From contig CADASP010000031.1 in the NCBI GenBank assembly GCA_902790625.1, positions 1 through 62,055 on the forward strand: a stretch of DNA of 62,055 bases, in the 5' to 3' direction. Under the pieces are notes generated by a model, which saw only the letters and a list, made by a program, of their open reading frames with translations, was not told where the DNA came from and ran no database searches. Positions 51,325 to 59,491 of this stretch are shown one piece after another (within the stretch, counting starts at the first letter, position 1; each line of letters begins with the position of its first letter). Source of the stretch: an uncultured Prevotellaceae bacterium (GTDB taxonomy: Bacteria > Bacteroidota > Bacteroidia > Bacteroidales > Bacteroidaceae). The position numbers were made by a program, and so were the translations under genes.

Positions 51325-52503
51325 ATGAAATACAGAAGCATAAACATCAAGACACTTCTGCTGTGCGCCAGCATGCTGACGACAGCCGGAGCGCAGGCCG
51401 ACGACTACAAGACCTCGACGTTCAACCCCGTGGAGCACGCCGTCATCTCGCAGACCATCGCCCCCGATGCCCGTGCCGCCGGTATGGGCGACGTGGGTGC
51501 CGCCACCGACCCCGACGTCAACTCGCAGTATTGGAACCTGGCCAAGTATCCCTTCTGCATCAGCCGTGCGGGCATCGCCCTGAACTACACACCATGGCTG
51601 CGCCAACTGGTGAACGACATCGACCTGGCCTACATGGCCGGCTACTACCGCATTGGCGACTATGGCTCGCTGAGTGGGTCGCTGCGTTATTTCTCGCTCG
51701 GCGAGGTGTTCACCAGCGACGACGAGAACGCCATGACGGTGAACCCCTACGAGATGTCGCTCGACGTGGCCTATTCGCGCATGCTCAGCGAGACCTTCTC
51801 ACTGGGCGTGGGACTGCGATGGCTCTACAGCGACCTGCGCTACGATTATTCCGAAGACTCCAAACCGGCCTCGGCCTTTGCTGCCGACATAGCGCTCTAC
51901 TACAATAATTTTATCATGATGGGTTCGCGCGAGTGCCAGTTGGGACTGGGTGCCACGCTGCAGAACATGGGTAGCAAAATCTCGTTCTACGGCGACGACG
52001 AGAGCCAGTTCATCCCCGCCAACCTGCGCTTAGGTGCCTCGCTGATGATTCCCGTCGACGAGTACAACCGTTTCACTTTGGCTGCCGATGCCAACAAGCT
52101 GCTGGTGCCCACCGTGCCCCCACAGGGAGTGGACGAGATGAACAGCGACTATCAGGACCGCGTGCGCCGCGAATACAGCGACGTGAGCAGCATCAAGGGT
52201 ATGTTTCAGAGCTTTAGCGACGCCCCCGGCGGTTTCAAGGAAGAGCTGGAGGAGGTGCAGTGGAGCGTAGGTGCCGAGTATGTCTACCACGACCAGTTCT
52301 CGCTGCGTGCCGGCTACCATCACGAGAGCCAGTCGAAGGGTAACCGCAAGTACTTCACCGTGGGTGGTGGCTTCCGCATGAATGTCTTCTCGCTCGACGT
52401 GGGCTACGTCATCTCCACCGCACAGTCGAATCCCCTCGACCAGACGCTGCGCTTCACCCTCGCTTTCGACATGGACGGCATCAAAGATCTGTTCAAGAAG
52501 TAA
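51325..52503 (+). CDS. porV: Type IX secretion outer-membrane protein PorV
   Basis: 392 residues from ATG 51325; signal peptide ends near GAQADD. Family start: PDARAAGMGDVGAATDPDVN, SQYWNLAKYPF. Then a FadL-like 14-stranded barrel pattern with alternating aromatic strands (YRIGDYGSLSGSLRYFSLGE; GYHHESQSKGNRKYFTVGGG). PorV (LptO) carries cargo from the T9SS translocon to PorU for attachment. The 51134-51324 gap holds short repeats (GGAGTAAGGAG; ATTCTTCACTCTTCAC) and no gene. Confidence 0.92.
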   Translation: MKYRSINIKTLLLCASMLTTAGAQADDYKTSTFNPVEHAVISQTIAPDARAAGMGDVGAATDPDVNSQYWNLAKYPFCISRAGIALNYTPWLRQLVNDIDLAYMAGYYRIGDYGSLSGSLRYFSLGEVFTSDDENAMTVNPYEMSLDVAYSRMLSETFSLGVGLRWLYSDLRYDYSEDSKPASAFAADIALYYNNFIMMGSRECQLGLGATLQNMGSKISFYGDDESQFIPANLRLGASLMIPVDEYNRFTLAADANKLLVPTVPPQGVDEMNSDYQDRVRREYSDVSSIKGMFQSFSDAPGGFKEELEEVQWSVGAEYVYHDQFSLRAGYHHESQSKGNRKYFTVGGGFRMNVFSLDVGYVISTAQSNPLDQTLRFTLAFDMDGIKDLFKK

Positions 52504-52535
52504 ACCCACCCCCAGCCCCTCCCGTGCGGGAGGGG
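52504..52535 (-). repeat. Left inverted hairpin flanking the DUF559 segment
   Basis: ACCCACCCCCAG then palindrome CCCCTCCCGTGCGGGAGGGG (52516-52535), immediately after the porV stop. Inverted relative to 52982-53013. Confidence 0.75.
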
Positions 52536-52564
52536 AGCTAATATAGAACTGAAGGTAGAAAAAG

Positions 52565-53482
52565 ATGAGGAATACGAATTTTGAGACAACGGATGCTTCC
52601 ACTTACCAGCTTTTATTGGACAAGGCGAAGGAGATGAGACGAAATCCAACTGAAGCCGAGTCTGCCTTGTGGAATTATCTTGAGGGCAACAAAATGGGGG
52701 CACATTTCCGCCGACAGCATCCCATATGTGGCTATATTCCTGATTTTGTCAGTTTGAAACAAAAGCTAATTATCGAAATTGACGGTGGCTATCATTTTGA
52801 AGGAGAGCAGCCAGAAAAGGATGAAGAACGCACCAAGTACTTAAACGAAGCAGGATTCGTCATACTCCGTTTTACCAACGAAGAAGTACTGTGCGACATA
52901 GACAATGTACTCGAAGAAATTTCCGACACGCTAGAAGATATCTCCAAGACATTAGAAAACAACAGCAAAACTATACAATCCCCCCTCCCGTACGGGAGGG
53001 GAAGGGGGTGGGTCGTTGGGTTTGGTTACGATGTCCACCAACTGGTGGAAGGCCGCGAATTGTGGATGGGCGGCATCAAGCTGGAGCATAGCAAGGGATT
53101 GCTCGGTCACAGCGATGCCGATGTGCTCATTCATGCCATCTGCGATGCCATTCTTGGCGCAGCCAACATGCGCGACATTGGCTATCACTTCCCCGACACC
53201 AGCGACGACACGCTGGGCATGGACAGCAAAATCATCTTGAAGAAGACCATAGAGCTAATAGCCTCGAAGGGCTATGTCCTCGGCAACATCGATGCCACCA
53301 TCTGTGCCGAGCGGCCCAAGATGAATCCCCACATCCCGCAGATGCAGCAGACGCTGGCCGCCGTCATCGGTTGCGACCCCGACCAAATCAGCATCAAGGC
53401 CACCACCACCGAGCGACTCGGCTTCACGGGCAGACAGGAGGGTATCTCGGCCTACGCCGTCGCACTGCTTGAAAAGCACTAA
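52565..53482 (+). CDS. ispF: DUF559 nuclease domain fused to IspF (MECDP synthase)
   Basis: 305 residues in one open frame. Residues 1-125 are a DUF559/Vsr-like endonuclease domain: NPTEAESALWNYLEGNKMG, FRRQHPICGYIPDFVSLKQK, LIIEIDGGYHFEGE with the active-site acidic residues, and GFVILRFTNEEVLCDIDNVL. Residues about 138-150 (SPLPYGRGRGWV) are coded by a GGGAGGGG hairpin. Residues 151-305 are complete IspF: GFGYDVHQLVEG (metal Asp156, His158), HSDADVLIHAICDAILGAAN, DIGYHFPDTSDDTLGMDSK, TTTERLGFTGRQEGISAYAV. IspF cyclises CDP-ME-2P to MEcPP in the MEP isoprenoid pathway. No start codon exists in frame between the two parts, so IspF must be made as a fusion unless initiation is unusual. The nuclease part is AT-richer than its neighbours. 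Confidence 0.88.
   Translation: MRNTNFETTDASTYQLLLDKAKEMRRNPTEAESALWNYLEGNKMGAHFRRQHPICGYIPDFVSLKQKLIIEIDGGYHFEGEQPEKDEERTKYLNEAGFVILRFTNEEVLCDIDNVLEEISDTLEDISKTLENNSKTIQSPLPYGRGRGWVVGFGYDVHQLVEGRELWMGGIKLEHSKGLLGHSDADVLIHAICDAILGAANMRDIGYHFPDTSDDTLGMDSKIILKKTIELIASKGYVLGNIDATICAERPKMNPHIPQMQQTLAAVIGCDPDQISIKATTTERLGFTGRQEGISAYAVALLEKH
52982..53013 (+). repeat. Right inverted hairpin forming the DUF559-IspF linker
   Basis: Perfect 20-bp palindrome CCCCTCCCGTACGGGAGGGG (52982-53001) followed by AAGGGGGTGGGT. Upstream at 52963-52974 lies CAGCAAAACTAT, the complement of the box beside the FAH insertion. Confidence 0.8.
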
Positions 53483-53565
53483 GGATTTCGGTTAAGACGA
53501 GGAGGTAAGTAATCACCTTTTTTTTCATTGCCGAGTGCAGGATTTCCGAGGTTGAAACGTTTTTA

Positions 53566-53690
53566 ATGTGAGAGGTGAGGGGTGAGAGGTGAGAGGATAG
53601 TTTTGAGGGCTGGGAGTGAAGATGGGAGATAGCTGATAGGATATTTCAGCAAAACTATCCCCTCACCTCCTCAACTCCCTTACTCCATAC
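53566..53690. repeat. Intergenic element with GATAGTTTTG / CAGCAAAACTATC box pair (copy 1)
   Basis: Purine-rich arm of GAGGTGAGGGGTGAGAG type, then GATAGTTTTG at 53596, a 64-bp core ending CAGCAAAACTATC at 53659, then pyrimidine-rich arm CCCTCACCTCC. It fills the gap 53483-53764 together with short ACTTACTACT repeats. Confidence 0.7.
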
Positions 53691-53764
53691 TACTTACTAC
53701 TTACTCCTTACTACTTACTACTATTTACCAATAAGAGTTTCAACCAAGAAAAGGAGAACAAGCT

Positions 53765-54823
53765 ATGCGAAATTTACTGTCGTTGGTAATCGCTTGTCTG
53801 CTGCTGAGTTCCTGCATGACCATCTTTGAAGGCACCAAAGCCACCATCACCGTAGGCTGCGACGTGCCCGACCCCGTAACGGCCATCACCAGCACCGACA
53901 CGCTCACCTTCACTAACCAGCCCATGACCCTGCAGCTGAAGAGGAACCATCTTGACCAGCCCATACGCTTTGAGTCGGAACATTGGGCGTTACAGTCGCT
54001 CGTTCCCGGACGACGCAGCAACCCCTACGGTCTTCTCAGCCTCTGCTTCACAGGTGTCGGCATTCTGGTAGACATCGTTAGCGGAGCCGCCTATAAGCCA
54101 GTGCAGAATTACTATCATGTAGATGCTGCCAGGAAAGACACGCTAAGCGCCCCACTCCCCTTGCTCGACTATCAAAAGTCACTGTCAAATGTCGAAAAGC
54201 CATCGTTCATGGCTCCACTTCCTTCTCGCCCCTTCTTCCGCCATGAGCTGAGACTCAGTGTCAACTTTGGCAACGTCTTCAACAACGCTTCCTACGACCG
54301 TTTCGGTAAGCTCGCGAGAGAAAACCAGCACCTGACAGAAGACCCCGATGCTTTCTCCTGTGGTTTAGGATCGGTGATGAATGCGTCCATCAGCCTTTCC
54401 TATTTCTATCACCTCAATCCGCAATGGTCGGCAGGACTGATAGTGGGAACGGGTCGCCGCCCATACGACGACTTGGTCATTGAAAAGACGACCACCCCAC
54501 AAGGCAACAATGCCAGCGAGCCATTGTATGCCGGCAATCTCAACTGCACCGACTGGTACTTCATGCCCGCCGCCAAGCTGAAGTGGTATTTCATGCACAA
54601 GTCATGCCTCTACACTAAAGTGGCATTCGGTGCCATGAGCCAGCACGAGTATTTCAAGGCCGTCAACTGTGACCTCTTCAACGACAGCCGCCGCACCTGG
54701 CATGTGGCCTATCAGCTGTCGCCAATAGGCATTGAGGTTGGCAGCGGCTCTTTGCGCTTCTTCTCCGAGCTGGGCTATGGCATGGAGGGCGTGGTCAACA
54801 TCGGGACGAGTTATCATTTCTAA
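53765..54823 (+). CDS. Lipoprotein with predicted outer-membrane beta-barrel-like domain
   Basis: 352 residues. Lipobox LLSSC with Cys17. Residues about 20-110 form a small domain with GTKATITVGCDVPDPVTAIT and a hydrophobic segment (GLLSLCFTGVGILVDIVSGA). Residues 150-352 alternate in the manner of an outer-membrane barrel (HELRLSVNFGNVFNNASYDR; SAGLIVGTGRRPYDDLVIEK; FSELGYGMEGVVNIGTSYHF) and end in an aromatic residue. Family not recognised. No obvious partner nearby. Confidence 0.6.
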   Translation: MRNLLSLVIACLLLSSCMTIFEGTKATITVGCDVPDPVTAITSTDTLTFTNQPMTLQLKRNHLDQPIRFESEHWALQSLVPGRRSNPYGLLSLCFTGVGILVDIVSGAAYKPVQNYYHVDAARKDTLSAPLPLLDYQKSLSNVEKPSFMAPLPSRPFFRHELRLSVNFGNVFNNASYDRFGKLARENQHLTEDPDAFSCGLGSVMNASISLSYFYHLNPQWSAGLIVGTGRRPYDDLVIEKTTTPQGNNASEPLYAGNLNCTDWYFMPAAKLKWYFMHKSCLYTKVAFGAMSQHEYFKAVNCDLFNDSRRTWHVAYQLSPIGIEVGSGSLRFFSELGYGMEGVVNIGTSYHF

Positions 54824-54850
54824 CGCAACAGTTTCGCATGCAAAAGAAGG

Positions 54851-55199
54851 GAAGGGTTGTGCCGTATTTCGCGACATTATTGGTTTTCGGAGTGGACTCG
54901 TAAATTTCGGTTGGCAGCGGCCGCTGCCATCATTGGCGGCGTTCGCTGCCATCATTGGCAGCGGCCGCTGCCAATCATGTCCGTCGTGCGCCGACTCTCC
55001 TGAATCCGCCCCATTTCGCTCGTCATCAACAATGCTCACCTGCATGTCATCACTTTTTAGCGAATCGTTTGCTGATTCCGATTCGTGTCTTTCCTCTAAC
55101 CTGAATTATTCATGGATATTTCTTTTCCACGTGCCCTCGACAATTGTGCGATGGTCCCCCTTTCAAAGTCACTTACGACAGAATGGGATAATCATATAA
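54851..55199 (+). repeat. Dispersed repeat R2 (349 bp)
   Basis: Second copy of the repeat at 42021-42434, same orientation. It carries two TGGCAGCGGCCGCTGCCA palindromes. It fills most of the gene-free stretch 54824-55266; the remaining ~65 bp hold nothing I recognise. Confidence 0.75.
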
Positions 55200-55266
55200 T
55201 ATTATAACGAAGACAACTTTAGTCTTGCTTTTGAAAAGGACTGACGGCTCCTTGCTCATTCGCCAT

Positions 55267-56397
55267 TTAGCGCGGTGCGCGCATTGTATCTACTGTCAGC
55301 ACGACGTATTCCGACTGAGTGCCGATGCGGAACTTGCCACCCCAGATGCCTATGCCACTGGAGACGTAGTAGTGCGTGCTGCCACGGCGGTGGCTGCCCC
55401 ATGAGCATTCGTAGACATGGTCGGTGATCCACGAGATGGGCCACACCTGCCCTCGATGCGTGTGTCCGCTGAGCTGTAGGTCGATGCCTGCCTGCTCGGC
55501 CTGTTCCAAGTGGTAGGGCTGATGGTCGAGCAGGACGACGTAGGGTGCCGTCGGCAAATCTTCCGTCAGCTGTTGCACCTCGTCCATCAGCTGTTCCACG
55601 CTCTTGCGGCGGGCGTTGGTGCGGTCGTCGCGCCCAATGACGACGAGTGTGCTGTCGACGACGGCGGCAGTGTCGGCGAGCAAGTGGATGTGGGCATCGC
55701 GATAGAACTGCTGCGCCAACAGCTTGTTGGCATAGAACTCATGGTTGCCCAAACAGGCATAGATGGGTGCCTGGATGCGGTGGAACTCCTGCGCCATCTG
55801 CTCCTCGACGAGGGGGCGCATGCTGCCGTCGATGATGTCGCCCGCGATGAGCACAAGGTCGGGCTGCTCGGCGTTCACCATGTCCACCCACCGCGCCAAG
55901 TCGGCCCGGGTGTTGTGGTAGCCCAAGTGGAGGTCGCTCAGCATCACCATCCGATAAGGATGGGAGAGGGGCTTCTGCGTAGTAACAGACAACGGTACGC
56001 GAACCTTATTATAATAATGGATGTTGCCGCAGAGGAACACGGTGATGATGAATCCCGCGATGGCCGTGGTCGTCGTCCAGTTGGCATGCAGCCACGACGA
56101 GGGCACCACATGCAGCAGTCGACCGACATCGAGCACCAAGAAAGTCATTGTGAGATAGAGCAGGACGAAGATTGACGACGTGCCCACCTCGTAGAGCACG
56201 CGCGCCAGCGGCATGGGCAGACGGTCGGCAGCCCTCGCAAAATTGGCGAACAACAGTGCGAAGCACACCACGCCAATGGCGATAATCGCCCACTTACAAA
56301 CGGGCGACAGCGGCAACAGGGTGTAAACATGCCAAGCAACGTAGGTGATGCCAGCCAAGGGCAACAGCATGAAAATAAGCATCATCATCATTTTCAT
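55267..56397 (-). CDS. Membrane-anchored metallophosphoesterase
   Basis: 376 residues. Residues 1-125 contain four membrane helices. The calcineurin-type phosphoesterase domain follows: MLSDLHLGYHNTRADLARWV (metal Asp and His), LIAGDIIDGSMRP, CLGNHEFYANK, and LQLSGHTHRGQVWP with the last His ligands. Similar YaeI/YkuE-type enzymes act on lipid or other phosphoesters at the inner membrane; the substrate is unknown. Promoter box TAATTTTG on the minus strand at 56411-56418. Confidence 0.88.
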   Translation of the reverse strand: MKMMMMLIFMLLPLAGITYVAWHVYTLLPLSPVCKWAIIAIGVVCFALLFANFARAADRLPMPLARVLYEVGTSSIFVLLYLTMTFLVLDVGRLLHVVPSSWLHANWTTTTAIAGFIITVFLCGNIHYYNKVRVPLSVTTQKPLSHPYRMVMLSDLHLGYHNTRADLARWVDMVNAEQPDLVLIAGDIIDGSMRPLVEEQMAQEFHRIQAPIYACLGNHEFYANKLLAQQFYRDAHIHLLADTAAVVDSTLVVIGRDDRTNARRKSVEQLMDEVQQLTEDLPTAPYVVLLDHQPYHLEQAEQAGIDLQLSGHTHRGQVWPISWITDHVYECSWGSHRRGSTHYYVSSGIGIWGGKFRIGTQSEYVVLTVDTMRAPR

Positions 56398-56410
56398 CTC
56401 CTTTTTCTGA

Positions 56411-56418
56411 CAAAATTA
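56411..56418 (-). promoter_or_regulatory. -7 box TAATTTTG of the metallophosphoesterase gene
   Basis: Minus-strand box, 13 nt before the ATG at 56397. Confidence 0.5.
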
Positions 56419-56469
56419 CGTCAAAAAAAACACACAAACCGACATTTCGCCAAAGAATTAACGATTATT

Positions 56470-56690
56470 AAGTAAGGAGGTGAGGGGTGAGAGGATGGTT
56501 TTGAGAGGTGAGGGCGAAGAGGTGAGGGGTGAGAGGATGGTTTTGAGAGGTGAGGGCGAAGAGGTGAGGGGTGAGAGGATAGTTTTGAGGACTGGGAGCG
56601 AAGATGTGAGATAGCTGATAGGATATTTCAGCAAAACTATCCTCTCACCCCCTCACCTCCCACCCCTCACCTCCTCAACTTCTTACTCAA
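56470..56690. repeat. Intergenic element with box pair (copy 2), extended arms
   Basis: Three tandem arm units of GAGGTGAGGGGTGAGAGGAT type lead to GATAGTTTTG (56578-56587). The 64-bp core ends CAGCAAAACTATC (56629-56641), with pyrimidine-rich arms after it. Core length equals copy 1 at 53596-53659 with only a few differences. Confidence 0.75.
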
Positions 56691-56751
56691 CTTTTTCGCA
56701 ATACTTACAAGAAAAGTGGAAAAAAGATTTGAGGGAATGGAAGTTTTTTCG

Positions 56752-56842
56752 TAATTTTGCCGTCTTCGACGGCGAATTTACTCCGTCTCGGCAAAAAAAG
56801 GAACAAGTTCCTTTGTTTTGCTCTCGACTTTTTGTAATTTTG
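56752..56842 (+). promoter_or_regulatory. Double promoter with hairpin ahead of the AAA/PD-(D/E)XK gene
   Basis: Boxes TAATTTTG at 56752-56759 and 56835-56842 flank the hairpin AAAGGAACAAGTTCCTTT and the flanks CTCGGCAAAA / TTTTGCTCTCGAC. It is a close relative of the promoter at 43602-43692; both have 83 bp between boxes. Confidence 0.65.
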
Positions 56843-56861
56843 CGATGTAAACAGTAATGTC

Positions 56862-58502
56862 ATGAAGAATTATCCTATTGGTGTACAAGATTTCGAGACG
56901 CTGCGCAAGGGCGGATTCGTCTATGTAGACAAGAGCGATCTCGTCTACAAGCTGACGCGCGGTCACATCTATTCCCTCGGCCGTCCGCGGCGGTTCGGCA
57001 AGAGCCTACTGGTGAGCACGCTGAAATACTACTTCCAGGGCAGAAAAGACCTGTTCGAGGGGCTGAAGATTGCGCAGTTAGAGGACGAGTGGCAGCAGTA
57101 CCCCGTGCTGCATTTCGACTTCAACAGCATCTCGCAGCCTGGTGCACTGCAGGAATATATCGCGTTGTCGTTGGAAAAATGGGAAAAGGAATACCCCTCA
57201 GACCAAAAGCCACAGAACCTGGCCCTGCGCTTCCGCTGGCTCATTGAAGCAGCACACAAGAAGACGGGTCGGCAGGTGGTGGTGCTCATCGACGAATACG
57301 ACAAGCCGCTGCTCGACCTCCTTGAGACGGGCAATCCTGACGACGAGAAGCATCTGCAGCAGAACCGCGACTTCCTGAAGGACTTCTTCTCGGTGTTCAA
57401 GGCCGCCGACGAGCACCTGCGCTTCGTGCTGCTCACGGGCATCACCAAGTTCTCGCAGGTGTCGATGTTCAGCGGATTCAATCAGCCCGACGATATATCA
57501 TACAGTAGCCGCTTCGACACACTTCTGGGCATCACCGAGGAAGAGCTGCACACGGTGTTTGCCGAATCCATAGAGGAGCTGGCCGACGAACAGGGTATCA
57601 CCGTGGAGCAGGCTAAGGCATGGCTGAAGGACAGATACGACGGCTACCACTTCAGCGACCGACTCACCGACATCTACAATCCCTTCAGCATTCTAAACGC
57701 CTTTGCAAACAACAGCCTCGACAGCTACTGGTTCAGCTCAGGCACTCCCTCGCTCCTCATGCGCCTGCTGGCCAACACCAATGAGGACGTGATGCGATAC
57801 ACCGGGCAGTATTTCGACAGGCAGACCTTCATCGACTACAAGGCCGACGCGGCCACGCCCCTGCCGATAATTTTCCAGAGCGGCTACCTCACCATAAAAG
57901 ATGTGGACAAGGAATTCAACACCTATCTGCTTGACTTCCCAAACCGCGAGGTACGTGAGGGCCTTGTCACGCTGCTGACAAGCAACTATGTGCAGCCGAA
58001 GGAGGACACGAAATCGTGGATGGTGAAGCTGGTAAAAGCCCTACGTACCGCTGACCTCGACCAGGTGCGCCGCCTGTTCACCAGCTTCCTTGCCGAGACG
58101 CCTTATTCCATGCGGCCTAAGAAGACGCAGAAGCAGCGTGAGCAGTACTTCCACTACACGTTCTACCTGCTCATGCGCCTCATCTCGTGCTACACCGTCT
58201 ACACCGAGAAGCAGCTCTCCGAGGGCCGTGCCGACTGCATCGTGGAGACGCCGCAGTATGTCTTCATCTTCGAATTCAAGCTCGACGGCACTGCCCAGGA
58301 GGCCCTCCAGCAGATTCACAGCCGCGGCTATGCCCGCAGCTACAAGGCTGACCCGCGACCGATATTCCTTGTCGGAGCCTCGTTCTCCAGCCAGACGGGA
58401 ACCGTAGAGGAGTGGCAGGTGGAGGAACTGTCAACCACTGTATTTGCAAGTTGTTTTATATCAACGATTTGCGCGTTAAACGGTAGAAAAGTGATGATAT
58501 GA
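56862..58502 (+). CDS. AAA-ATPase-like protein with C-terminal PD-(D/E)XK nuclease domain
   Basis: 546 residues. N-terminal AAA-ATPase-like domain: GVQDFETLRKGGFVYVDKSD, GRPRRFGKSLLVSTLKYYF (Walker A-like), VVVLIDEYDKPLLD (Walker B), VLLTGITKFSQVSMFSGFN. The C-terminal nuclease-like domain at about 430-520 has RADCIVETPQYVFIFEFKLD with the D...ExK active site. This ATPase plus PDDEXK_9 pair is widely multiplied in Bacteroidales; role unknown, possibly linked to mobile DNA. The last ~20 residues (FASCFISTICALNGRKVMI) may come from a shifted frame at the end, as homologues usually stop soon after EEWQVE. Confidence 0.85.
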   Translation: MKNYPIGVQDFETLRKGGFVYVDKSDLVYKLTRGHIYSLGRPRRFGKSLLVSTLKYYFQGRKDLFEGLKIAQLEDEWQQYPVLHFDFNSISQPGALQEYIALSLEKWEKEYPSDQKPQNLALRFRWLIEAAHKKTGRQVVVLIDEYDKPLLDLLETGNPDDEKHLQQNRDFLKDFFSVFKAADEHLRFVLLTGITKFSQVSMFSGFNQPDDISYSSRFDTLLGITEEELHTVFAESIEELADEQGITVEQAKAWLKDRYDGYHFSDRLTDIYNPFSILNAFANNSLDSYWFSSGTPSLLMRLLANTNEDVMRYTGQYFDRQTFIDYKADAATPLPIIFQSGYLTIKDVDKEFNTYLLDFPNREVREGLVTLLTSNYVQPKEDTKSWMVKLVKALRTADLDQVRRLFTSFLAETPYSMRPKKTQKQREQYFHYTFYLLMRLISCYTVYTEKQLSEGRADCIVETPQYVFIFEFKLDGTAQEALQQIHSRGYARSYKADPRPIFLVGASFSSQTGTVEEWQVEELSTTVFASCFISTICALNGRKVMI

Positions 58503-58728
58503 ATTCTAAAGAAGATAAAAAAGGAGAAGATTTAATATTTTTAACTTTCTATAACATCACAAATTCAGCCAGTAACTGCAATCACGCCTTCTAATTTTTT
58601 TCAAAGAAACTTGTGCTCCACAAATAAGAATTCATCTTTGACGATGATATTTATGGAGTGACATCTAATATACGTGACACTCCAGTTCGTTCTGTAGCAA
58701 CCTGTGGTTCTGTATCAAATGGAGTATT

Positions 58729-59490
58729 TTAAATGCGATGTTGATATCCATACGTAAGTATACGAAGTTCTTTCTCATTACTAATCTCAAATACATGCTG
58801 AGAATCATTATATGGTACTTTGTCACCAAGTTCACCATTAATATAATCATTCAACCGCTCTCGTTCACGAGTGTCAAGTGCTTGAAATTCAGCAACAATC
58901 GCAGTAATACGCTTTCTATCCATAACCGTCAACTTACTCTTATCAATCTCTGTTGTAGTAGTTATACCCGATAACTCTATAAAATTATCGACTTCAGTAT
59001 CTGTCGCAGCTTTGTATTCTTTATTCAACTCAGGGAATAGGAAACTAACATCAGATACCTTTTTAAAGTATAGAGTTTTGCTATTTGTATCATAGATACC
59101 ATCAGGGATACAATTAATGCTAACAATCTTTGAAGGTTCCTCAACCTCGATTTTATCAACTTTGATGGTAAAATGTTTTTTCAAAATCTTGTTGCCAACT
59201 CTAACTTTTTGGAAGTAAAAAATACCTTCATCATAATATGCGAACATTTGAATCTCAAATATGTCATCATAGTTTACTGATGATAAAGTGGCCATATTTA
59301 TTGCCTTGAACAAGTAATGCTCATCAGTAAACGAGAATCGCAACCAATCTTCATGATATGTTAAAGAGCCATCATAAGCAACTGCACCAGAATAATTTAC
59401 ATCAGTCATGTCAAAGATATTATTTTCAACATCGCTCTGAATCTTCTGGAGTTTTTTCTTTGATTTTAATCTAGCAACAATTGATCCCAT
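58729..59490 (-). CDS. kwaB: Kiwa-like anti-phage protein KwaB (DUF4868)
   Basis: 253 residues from ATG 59488-59490 (MGSIVARLKSKKKLQKIQSD), one base after the kwaA-like stop. The DUF4868 pattern is visible: FYFQKVRVGNKILKKHFTIK, SIVSINCIPDG-type strand, DGIYDTNSKTLYFKKVSDVS, FLFPELNKEYKAATDTEVDN. KwaB of the Kiwa system binds DNA and blocks phage replication after KwaA senses infection at the membrane. The region is clearly AT-rich compared with the genes before 58.5 kb, as expected for acquired defence genes. The 226 bp after it (58503-58728) hold no gene. Confidence 0.72.
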   Translation of the reverse strand: MGSIVARLKSKKKLQKIQSDVENNIFDMTDVNYSGAVAYDGSLTYHEDWLRFSFTDEHYLFKAINMATLSSVNYDDIFEIQMFAYYDEGIFYFQKVRVGNKILKKHFTIKVDKIEVEEPSKIVSINCIPDGIYDTNSKTLYFKKVSDVSFLFPELNKEYKAATDTEVDNFIELSGITTTTEIDKSKLTVMDRKRITAIVAEFQALDTRERERLNDYINGELGDKVPYNDSQHVFEISNEKELRILTYGYQHRI

Positions 59491-59491
59491 A

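Noticed and set aside
58503..58728. Gene or small RNA after the AAA/PD-(D/E)XK gene
   Set aside because: Only a weak GGAGTG/CACTCC pairing and no promoter box; nothing can be supported.
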